Source: JAFGNW01 sp964618515 (GTDB lineage: Bacteria > Zixibacteria > MSB-5A5 > GN15 > FEB-12). Taken from it: a DNA stretch of 38,638 nt. How positions within the stretch are numbered: position 1 is the stretch's first letter; each line of letters starts with the position of its first letter. This document shows, piece after piece, positions 13,849 to 20,653 of the stretch. The notes beneath the pieces are model-generated. The model worked only from the letters and a program-made list of their open reading frames with translations, made no database searches and was not told where the DNA came from. The translations under genes and the position numbers were made by a program. The stretch is taken from positions 1-38,638 of the forward strand of contig CAZUAS010000015.1 in the NCBI GenBank assembly GCA_964618515.1, in the 5' to 3' direction.

Positions 13849-14826
13849 ATGGAAATGGATATAAAAAAAACCCGCACTTTCGATGCCGTTGAGATAGACC
13901 AGCGCCTGCTTTTCGGGCAGAACCATGTTTTCTTGAGGATAATCGAATCACGTTTTTTATGTAAAATAATCGCCCGCGGCGAGAAGGTCATTATCGAAGG
14001 TCCGCCAGAGGATGTCGAGCGGGTTTTACGTCTTTTAAGTGATCTGGTGACCCGCCTTAAGCTGGGGGATATTATTACCGAACAGTATCTCAATTATGCC
14101 ATCACCATGGTTCAGGAAAATGGCCAGGGACCGGCGAAGTCCATATCCACGGAAGCTCTTTTAACCAGTGCTTTGAAAAAAGCCATCAAGCCCAAAACTA
14201 TCGGCCAGTCACAGTATGTAGAGGCCGTGGACAAGAATGACATTGTTTTTTCCATCGGTCCTGCGGGTACGGGAAAAACCTACCTCGCGGTGGCGATGGC
14301 GGTCGCGGAACTTAAGGCCAACCGAGTCAACCGGATTGTTTTCACCCGCCCGGCGGTAGAGGCCGGGGAGTCCCTGGGGTTTCTGCCGGGTGATATCCGG
14401 GCCAAGGTCGACCCGTACCTGCGGCCGGTCTATGACGCTCTATACGATATGCTCCAGCCGGACAAGATTCACAAACTGCTGGAAATTGGTGTTATCGAAA
14501 TAGCACCCCTGGCGTTTATGCGGGGACGGACGCTCAATGAGGCTTTTGTCGTGCTTGACGAAGCCCAGAATACGACCAGCGCCCAGATGAAAATGTTTTT
14601 GACCCGGATCGGGGAAAAATCCAAAGCTGTCATTACCGGTGATATCACCCAGATTGATCTGGACGACCGGCATGCCTCGGGCCTGGTCAAAGTGCAGACG
14701 ATATTGAAAAATATCCGAGGTATAAAGTTCATCTATTTAACGGAAAAGGATGTTATCCGTCATCATCTTGTCCAGAATATCATCAAGGCGTACGAAAAAT
14801 ACGAAAATTTTAAGAAGAAATCTTAA
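13849..14826 (+). CDS. phoH: PhoH-family ATPase
   Basis: A 325-aa PhoH-like protein, a cytoplasmic P-loop ATPase related to the helicase superfamily I core and linked to RNA metabolism. An N-terminal KH-like or small alpha/beta segment (about residues 15-75) precedes the ATPase core. The Walker A motif is GPAGTGKTYLAVAMA (about residues 139-153), the Walker B motif VLDEAQNTT, and the final motif TGDITQIDL. The family is commonly found beside ybeY and the HD-domain gene, as here. The start could be ATG 13849 or ATG 13855. The ribosome-binding site is weak and the gap to aspS is 12 nt, so translation is probably coupled. Confidence 0.94.
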   Translation: MEMDIKKTRTFDAVEIDQRLLFGQNHVFLRIIESRFLCKIIARGEKVIIEGPPEDVERVLRLLSDLVTRLKLGDIITEQYLNYAITMVQENGQGPAKSISTEALLTSALKKAIKPKTIGQSQYVEAVDKNDIVFSIGPAGTGKTYLAVAMAVAELKANRVNRIVFTRPAVEAGESLGFLPGDIRAKVDPYLRPVYDALYDMLQPDKIHKLLEIGVIEIAPLAFMRGRTLNEAFVVLDEAQNTTSAQMKMFLTRIGEKSKAVITGDITQIDLDDRHASGLVKVQTILKNIRGIKFIYLTEKDVIRHHLVQNIIKAYEKYENFKKKS

Positions 14827-14847
14827 GGCGAAAAGGAGATTCGCCGC

Positions 14848-17094
14848 GTGTTTTCGATATTACTGAAATTAAAACGCAGAATTAAAAAACTTTTGAAAGT
14901 CCAGACCGAGAGCCGCCAGCAAAGCGGGCAAACGGTTCGTTCCAAAACCATCAAATACCTGTTACTGGTGGTGTTCTCGGTTCTGATTGCGGTTTTTTAT
15001 ACCGGTGAGGACGTTTACGAACCTCTGGATATACCCCGCACGGGTGAAACCGCCCAGCAGGATATCCTGGCGCCGTTCGATATTACAGTTTACAAATCGG
15101 ACCGGGAAATAGCGGACGAAGAGGAACAAATCCGTTTTTCCATTCCTTTTGTAATTGATTTTGATACCACCCTGAGCAACAGCGCCTTTGACGGACTGAG
15201 AGATTTTATCAGACTGGTTGATTCCCTGCGTTCAATCCGAGGCATCGGCGACTCCGTAAAACACCAGGAGCATATCGAGATTCTTTCCCGAAGGTACCCG
15301 CTTTTAAGTCAAACCGTGTTGGAACGGGCGCTGGATAAGAGTCTTAACCTTAATAAGGTTTTAATATCTCTGGAAAGAATTTACAGAGAAGATATCTACC
15401 GGGTCGGGGTACTTCGGAATCTTAAGGATATTCCCGCCAGCCGCAACAAGATGGTGGTTATAAGAAGAGCGCAGCGGGAGACGATTCATCAGCGGGACCA
15501 GCTTAAAGATGTCGCCATGGTTTTCGGTCAACTGGTCAGCGCCCTCAACCGGCTGGGCGCGACGGATTCCATCGATGTCGATTTTTATTACCTGGTCGGG
15601 AAAAACTTCATCCAGCCTAACCTCTGGATAAACATGGAGGAGTATGAACGCCGGGTAAACGAACAACTGGTCCAGGTTTCGAACATCCGCAAAGTAGTCA
15701 AAGCCTCGGACATCATTATTCGCGAGGGTCAGAAAGTCACGGAGCCGATTGAAGAAATTTTACTGGAGATGGCTCGACTGCAGCATCTCCAGGCCGTCAA
15801 GGAAGGCTGGTTGGTAGCGTTTCTGCCGGTGCTGGCACGGATTATCCTGGTGCTGACGATTTTTACCGCCCTGTATCTGTTTTTGTTTTATTTTCGCAAG
15901 GAAATTTTTCATTCCAATCCCAAGCTCCTGGCGCTCTTCATGGTTTTTGCCATCCAGCTGTTTCTTGTTTACATGGTCAAATTTTTCGGGGGTATTTCCA
16001 TCTACCTTTACCCGGTGGCTGTTCTGCCTATCATGATAACGGTGTTGTTTGATGCTGAAGTAGGCATTCTGTCAACCATTATCCTGGCGCTGTTGCTCGG
16101 CATTCTGCATCGATTCAATTTCAATGTCACTTTAATGACGATGATAGTCGGTATGACCGCCTGCTTCACTTCCCGAACAGTCCGCAAGCGGTCGCATTTT
16201 TACCGGATAATGCTCTCGATCGTTCTCAGTTATGTGTTGTTGATAATTTTTGTCGAGAATATCAAGTTCGTGCCTAATCCGGATATCCTCGAGGATGTCC
16301 TGTTCGGGGCGGTTAACGGTATTATAACCATACCGATAATAATTTTCCTTTTACCTTTTTTTGAGTCGCTTTTCGGTTTCACTACCGATTCGACGCTTCT
16401 GGAGCTTTCCGATTTGAACCATCCGCTACTGAAACGGCTGGCGCTTGAGGCGCCGGGGACGTATCATCATTCGATAATTATCGGTAACCTGGCCGAGGCG
16501 GCCGCCAAAGCCATCAATGCCAATTCACTCTTGGCCCGGGTGGGGTCATATTATCATGATATCGGGAAAATGGAAATCCCCGAGTATTTTGTCGAAAATC
16601 AGCTCGGCGTAACCTCGAAGCACGAATCCCTGACCCCGACCATGTCGTCGTTGATTCTCTCCTCGCATGTGAAAAGGGGCCGGGTGCTGGGCGAAGAAGC
16701 GGATATACCTGATGATGTTCTTAATTTTATCGAAGAGCATCACGGCACCATGGTCATGAGTTATTTTTACAACCGCGCCTTGGAACAGGGGGCGGACCCC
16801 TCGACTATAGATAAGTTCCGTTATCCCGGGCCGAAACCTCAGACCCGGGAAACCGGGATTGTCATGCTGGCCGATGCCGTGGAAGCAGCCAGCCGTACTC
16901 TGGAAGACCCCAAACCGGCCCGGATTAATAATCTTATCCAGCGGATAATCAATGACCGGTTTCAATCCGGCGAACTGGAAGAATGCCCTTTGACACTAAG
17001 AGACCTGGCTCGTATCAAAGAAGCCTTTGCCCAGGTTCTTATTGCCGCCTTCCATCACCGGGTGGTTTATCCCAAGAAGGAAGACGAGGAGTAG
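14848..17094 (+). CDS. pgpH: Seven-transmembrane HD-domain phosphodiesterase (PgpH/YqfF family)
   Basis: A 748-aa membrane protein. It has a short cytoplasmic start and one helix (about residues 32-51). The extracytoplasmic 7TMR-HDED domain follows (about 60-320, with DIPRTGETAQQDILAPFDIT), then a bundle of hydrophobic helices (about 325-500). The cytoplasmic HD phosphohydrolase has metal ligands in TYHHSIIIGNLAEAAA, YYHDIGKMEIPEYFVENQ, EEHHGTMVMSYFY and MLADAVEAASRT. Characterised Listeria PgpH hydrolyses c-di-AMP. No c-di-AMP synthase is in the window, so the substrate here is inferred from family. The start is GTG with AAGGAG 9 nt upstream. The stop codon TAG is followed directly by the ybeY ATG. 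Confidence 0.93.
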   Translation: MFSILLKLKRRIKKLLKVQTESRQQSGQTVRSKTIKYLLLVVFSVLIAVFYTGEDVYEPLDIPRTGETAQQDILAPFDITVYKSDREIADEEEQIRFSIPFVIDFDTTLSNSAFDGLRDFIRLVDSLRSIRGIGDSVKHQEHIEILSRRYPLLSQTVLERALDKSLNLNKVLISLERIYREDIYRVGVLRNLKDIPASRNKMVVIRRAQRETIHQRDQLKDVAMVFGQLVSALNRLGATDSIDVDFYYLVGKNFIQPNLWINMEEYERRVNEQLVQVSNIRKVVKASDIIIREGQKVTEPIEEILLEMARLQHLQAVKEGWLVAFLPVLARIILVLTIFTALYLFLFYFRKEIFHSNPKLLALFMVFAIQLFLVYMVKFFGGISIYLYPVAVLPIMITVLFDAEVGILSTIILALLLGILHRFNFNVTLMTMIVGMTACFTSRTVRKRSHFYRIMLSIVLSYVLLIIFVENIKFVPNPDILEDVLFGAVNGIITIPIIIFLLPFFESLFGFTTDSTLLELSDLNHPLLKRLALEAPGTYHHSIIIGNLAEAAAKAINANSLLARVGSYYHDIGKMEIPEYFVENQLGVTSKHESLTPTMSSLILSSHVKRGRVLGEEADIPDDVLNFIEEHHGTMVMSYFYNRALEQGADPSTIDKFRYPGPKPQTRETGIVMLADAVEAASRTLEDPKPARINNLIQRIINDRFQSGELEECPLTLRDLARIKEAFAQVLIAAFHHRVVYPKKEDEE

Positions 17095-17517
17095 ATGTTA
17101 TTGAGGATATACAAGGAAACCCCATCCCGAATACCGGTCACGAAAATAAAACGTCTATTTGAAAAGATTACTTCCGGCGAAGCTGGTTTAACCAGCCGGG
17201 GTTCGGTCAATCTGATTATTACCGACGATAAAAATATTCGTCGGCTTAACCGTTCTTTCCGCCGTCAGGACAGGGCGACCGATGTTCTTTCTTTTAATAT
17301 CGATGTTACCACCGATGACGCCGATATTTTCGGAGAAATTTATATTTCCGCTCCCACGACACTGAAACAGGCGGCTCTTTACGGAGTCAGCCCGGCGGCG
17401 GAATATCTACGCCTTTTCTGTCATGGTCTTTTGCATCTTGCCGGTTATGACCATCGGACCGAAAGGGATGAAAAGAAAATGAAAAACCGCGCTGAACGTT
17501 ATCTGGAAATGGTTTGA
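17095..17517 (+). CDS. ybeY: Endoribonuclease YbeY (rRNA maturation)
   Basis: 140-aa YbeY, a single-domain metal-dependent RNase involved in 16S rRNA 3'-end maturation and ribosome quality control. The zinc-binding signature is clear: HGLLHLAGYDHRTERDE near residues 108-124, preceded by the FRRQDRATDVLSFN segment and the GEIYIS strand. The length is typical. It starts at the base after the pgpH stop, with GAGGAG lying inside the pgpH end. The phoH-pgpH-ybeY order is a widely conserved neighbourhood. Confidence 0.96.
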   Translation: MLLRIYKETPSRIPVTKIKRLFEKITSGEAGLTSRGSVNLIITDDKNIRRLNRSFRRQDRATDVLSFNIDVTTDDADIFGEIYISAPTTLKQAALYGVSPAAEYLRLFCHGLLHLAGYDHRTERDEKKMKNRAERYLEMV

Positions 17518-17530
17518 AGTTGAGGGGCTG

Positions 17531-18793
17531 ATGCTGGAATTTGTTTTTTTATTTGTAATCATTGGTTTTTACCTGTCGGCGTATATTGTGTCTTTTTATT
17601 CTCTGGCGGTCTATATCGACCCGGATGATGTGGTCACCCTTTTCCCGAATATTTCCCGGCGTCAGCGGGAGGCTCTCAAGAAACTGGCCGACGACCCCCG
17701 GGCTTTTATGCAAATTGCCACGGTTTACAAGTCGTTTGCCCTGATTGTGGTGACCGTTTTAGCCGGGTACTTTTTTCAATATCTGGCCCGGACTTTCGGG
17801 CTGGATATCCTCTATGTTTATCCGGCGGGTTTTCTTCTGGTCTGGGTGCTGCAGATATTCTGTGTGGAGTACCTGGCGCGCCGGGCCGCCCGCAAAGCCC
17901 TAAAGGCTGCCATGCCCCGGTACCTGTGGCTGATTACCCTTATTTATTTTATTTTCTTCCCGGTGGTCAGCGCTTACCGCTGGGCATTGAAACGAGTCAA
18001 CCCCGAAGAAAAAGTCTCCGAGAAGGAAAAAGAGGATATCATTGAACGGGCTATCGAAACCCTGGCCGAACAGGCCGGTATCAGCCAGGCTATTATCGAA
18101 AAAGATGAAAAAGAAATGATCGGCCAGATTTTTCTTCTGGATGAAACCGTCGTCAGGGAAATAATGGTTCCCCGCATCGATATTGTCGGTATTGAAAAGT
18201 CGATGAGCTTTGTTGAGATTCAAGAGCTGGTAATGGAAAACGGCTATTCACGTTATCCGGTCTACGATGAAAATATCGATAAAATTATCGGGATTGTCTA
18301 TGTCAAGGACTTTTTTAACCGGATGCCCGAAAGGGGCGAGGAATTCGTTATAAAAAATTATCTTCGCAAACCGTACTTCGTTCCGGAATCGAAAATAATC
18401 GGTCATTTGCTGCGGGAATTCCAGTTGAAGAAGTTCCATATCGCCGTAGTGGTGGACGAATACGGCGGCGTAGCCGGCCTTGTTACACTCGAGGATATCT
18501 TGGAGGAAATATTCGGTGAAATCCAGGATGAACATGACAGCGAGGAAGCCGAAATTAAGAAAATCGCCCCCAACACCTTCCTGGTGGATGCCGGTATAAT
18601 GGTCGAGGAATTGCAGGACCACCTGAACACCAATTTTCCTCAAGGTGAATATGATACCGTCGGCGGCTTGATTTACGACCTGGTTGGCTCGGTACCGCGG
18701 GAAGGACATAAGATTCGCTGGCATAATCTTATTTTTGAAATCGATAAAGTGGAAGGTCAGCGGATTTTAATGGTCAAAGTGCACAGGAAGTAA
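17531..18793 (+). CDS. CNNM/CorC (HlyC-type) transporter with CBS pair
   Basis: A 420-aa membrane protein of the CNNM/CorC group, often implicated in divalent cation homeostasis. The N-terminal region has about four hydrophobic segments (residues 2-22, 55-82, 88-112, 130-150). The cytoplasmic part begins with KDEKEMIGQIFLLDETVVRE and MVPRIDIVGIE, the entry of the CBS pair (about 205-330). VVVDEYGGVAGLVTLEDILE ends the second CBS. The C-terminal CorC_HlyC domain (about 345-418) has NTNFPQGEYDTVGGLI. GAGG precedes ATG 17531, and the gap to ybeY is 13 nt, so it is the last gene of the cluster. Confidence 0.92.
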   Translation: MLEFVFLFVIIGFYLSAYIVSFYSLAVYIDPDDVVTLFPNISRRQREALKKLADDPRAFMQIATVYKSFALIVVTVLAGYFFQYLARTFGLDILYVYPAGFLLVWVLQIFCVEYLARRAARKALKAAMPRYLWLITLIYFIFFPVVSAYRWALKRVNPEEKVSEKEKEDIIERAIETLAEQAGISQAIIEKDEKEMIGQIFLLDETVVREIMVPRIDIVGIEKSMSFVEIQELVMENGYSRYPVYDENIDKIIGIVYVKDFFNRMPERGEEFVIKNYLRKPYFVPESKIIGHLLREFQLKKFHIAVVVDEYGGVAGLVTLEDILEEIFGEIQDEHDSEEAEIKKIAPNTFLVDAGIMVEELQDHLNTNFPQGEYDTVGGLIYDLVGSVPREGHKIRWHNLIFEIDKVEGQRILMVKVHRK

Positions 18794-18927
18794 CTTTTCC
18801 TGAATCCGGAACTTCGTACTAATTTAATCTTGCCCGGCCCGGTCGGCCTTAATATCCTGTCGGATAAAACTAAAACGGGGGCAGATAAGGTACTAAAAAA
18901 CCAGCTTTCGGGGACGTATATATTGTT

Positions 18928-20070
18928 GTGTTGAAAGAACTGATTCCCAAAGTTGCTGTCGTTAAGGCGAACTCATATGAACGTCGCTACCTGGACGAGA
19001 AATTGCGGGATTTATTGTGTCTGATAGGCGGTCTGGAATCATATGTTAAGCCGGGTATGAAAGTTCTGCTGAAACCGAACCTTCTCTCCGCCAAGCCGCC
19101 GGAGCGGGCGATAACCACTCATCCGGAACTGGTGGCCGCGGTGGCGGAGATGGTCCGTTCTCTGGGGGCGGAAGTTAAAATCGGTGACTCCCCGGCGGGA
19201 GCCAAAACCGGCATTAAAAGAGTCTGGGAAAACACCGGCCTTGCCCATATCGCTTCCCGTGATAACCTGGAACTGGTCGGGTTCGAGCGAGCCGGGACAA
19301 GGCCTCTCAAGGTTGACAAGAATACCTATTATGTTTCCCGGCCTGTACTGGAAGCCGACCTGGTTATTAATCTGCCTAAGTTGAAAACGCATGTGTTGAC
19401 CCTTATGACCGGGGCTGTAAAAAACATGTTCGGCGTCATCCCCGGTTTCCGCAAGGGGATGTATCATAAAGAAGCGCCGAATCCAAGACATTTCGCCCGG
19501 GTGGTGGTGGATATTTTTTCCACTGTACAACCCGCTCTAAATATCATGGATGCTGTCTGGGTGATGGAAGGTGACGGACCGGCCTCGGGGACGGTTCGCC
19601 CCGGTAATATGCTTCTGGCTTCGACTGACGCGGTGGCTATGGATACCGTGGCAGCTTCGATCATAGGACTGAACCCTCAAAAAGTACACACTATCAGGTA
19701 TGCCGCGGAAGCCGGGCTGGGGATTGGCTGGCTGGAAGGGATAGAGCTGGTCGGTCATAGGCTGGGGGAATTGAAGTTGGATAATTTCAAACTGACCTCC
19801 AATCTGGGAATGGAACTTCTCCCCAAATTTCTGATAGATGCCGTCGGACCATTTGTCTGGATGCGTCCTCAAGCCGATGAGAATATCTGTGTGATATGCG
19901 GCGAATGTGTTAAATCCTGTCCAACCGGGGCCATGAAACAACCTGACGACGACTCTATTCCCGTGGTGGATAAGGAGTTATGTATCAATTGCTGGTGTTG
20001 CCATGAAATCTGTCCCGAGAACGCTATTTATATAACCAAATCCTGGCTAGCACGGAAATTCATCCGCTGA
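18928..20070 (+). CDS. DUF362 protein with C-terminal 2x[4Fe-4S] ferredoxin domain
   Basis: A 380-aa protein. The N-terminal DUF362 domain (about residues 8-300) has KPGMKVLLKPNLLSAKPPER, VRSLGAEVKIGDSPAG, LVINLPKLKTHVLTLMTGAV and the NIMDAVWVMEGDGP block. The C-terminus (about 320-375) has two cluster-binding motifs, CVICGECVKSCP and CINCWCCHEICP, the second with the extra Cys of CxxCxCC. Family members are widespread in anaerobes. The function is unproven, with redox or iron-sulfur roles assumed. The start is GTG 18928, and TTG 18931 is an alternative. No strong ribosome-binding site is seen. It stands alone, 134 nt after the CNNM gene. Confidence 0.88.
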   Translation: MLKELIPKVAVVKANSYERRYLDEKLRDLLCLIGGLESYVKPGMKVLLKPNLLSAKPPERAITTHPELVAAVAEMVRSLGAEVKIGDSPAGAKTGIKRVWENTGLAHIASRDNLELVGFERAGTRPLKVDKNTYYVSRPVLEADLVINLPKLKTHVLTLMTGAVKNMFGVIPGFRKGMYHKEAPNPRHFARVVVDIFSTVQPALNIMDAVWVMEGDGPASGTVRPGNMLLASTDAVAMDTVAASIIGLNPQKVHTIRYAAEAGLGIGWLEGIELVGHRLGELKLDNFKLTSNLGMELLPKFLIDAVGPFVWMRPQADENICVICGECVKSCPTGAMKQPDDDSIPVVDKELCINCWCCHEICPENAIYITKSWLARKFIR

Positions 20071-20122
20071 ACTGGTTTCATCGTAATTTTTGGCGCAAAT
20101 TTTGCGAATTCTATAATATTGC

Positions 20123-20151
20123 TTGACAAGACGATAGCCTTTTTTTAAATT
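20123..20151 (+). promoter_or_regulatory. Candidate promoter of the small exported protein/activator pair
   Basis: TTGACA (20123-20128), a 17-bp spacer and TAAATT (20146-20151). A second possibility is TTGAAA (20193-20198), 16 bp, TACTTT (20215-20220). A perfect palindrome AAAACGTTTT (20196-20205) sits between them and could be a repressor site (inference). Confidence 0.5.
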
Positions 20152-20243
20152 AAGAGTGGCAAAATATGCGTTTTTTTATGAACAATTTTTTGTTGAAAAC
20201 GTTTTGTAAACAGATACTTTAACATAATTCAGGAGGCAGTGTT

Positions 20244-20624
20244 ATGCATTCAAAAAATAGTTTTATTTTTTTACTGCTTTTAGCGGTGGTGATTGTTTGC
20301 TTCATTGCTGCTCCTGTCTTCTCTGGTAACGGCAAGAGTGATGGTTATCCCTGGGATGCGGATGATACGGGCGATGAAGTTCCCGGCGATATTCCCACCG
20401 ATGATCCGGATACCACTACCAGTCAGAGCTTCGTTATCTTATTAGTGAACAATCCCAATCCCAATCCTTCCCTGAACAATTTCATTGATGGTTTTTCCTC
20501 TTATTTTGTCTATTTCTTTATGACTACCCTGTTCAACCATCAGCCCGATGACTGTTTTATCATTACCGAGACTGAAAGGAGCCTTAGCGAGAAAGCAATA
20601 AAACAAAGCTTCTCAGCGCAGTAA
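20244..20624 (+). CDS. Small exported protein of unknown function
   Basis: A 126-aa protein with AGGAGG 8 nt before the ATG. Residues 1-27 are a strong signal peptide (FIFLLLLAVVIVCFIAAPVFS). Next comes an acidic low-complexity segment (about 32-58, DADDTGDEVPGDIPTDDPD), then a hydrophobic stretch with an NPNPNPS turn and FIDGFSSYFVYFFMTTLF, and a charged tail ending KAIKQSFSAQ. I recognise no family. Its position, 29 nt before a large TPR-containing sigma-54 activator on the same strand, suggests co-transcription. A sensory partner or regulated product of that activator are both possible. Confidence 0.7.
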   Translation: MHSKNSFIFLLLLAVVIVCFIAAPVFSGNGKSDGYPWDADDTGDEVPGDIPTDDPDTTTSQSFVILLVNNPNPNPSLNNFIDGFSSYFVYFFMTTLFNHQPDDCFIITETERSLSEKAIKQSFSAQ

Positions 20625-20653
20625 ACTTATGTTTAACTAAAAGAAAAAGTATA

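Noticed and set aside
20157..20170. Possible sigma-54 promoter (TGGC...GC) upstream of the activator pair
   Set aside because: The GG and GC elements are 10 bp apart instead of the required 12 and the flanking consensus is poor. No convincing sigma-54 site was found in the window.
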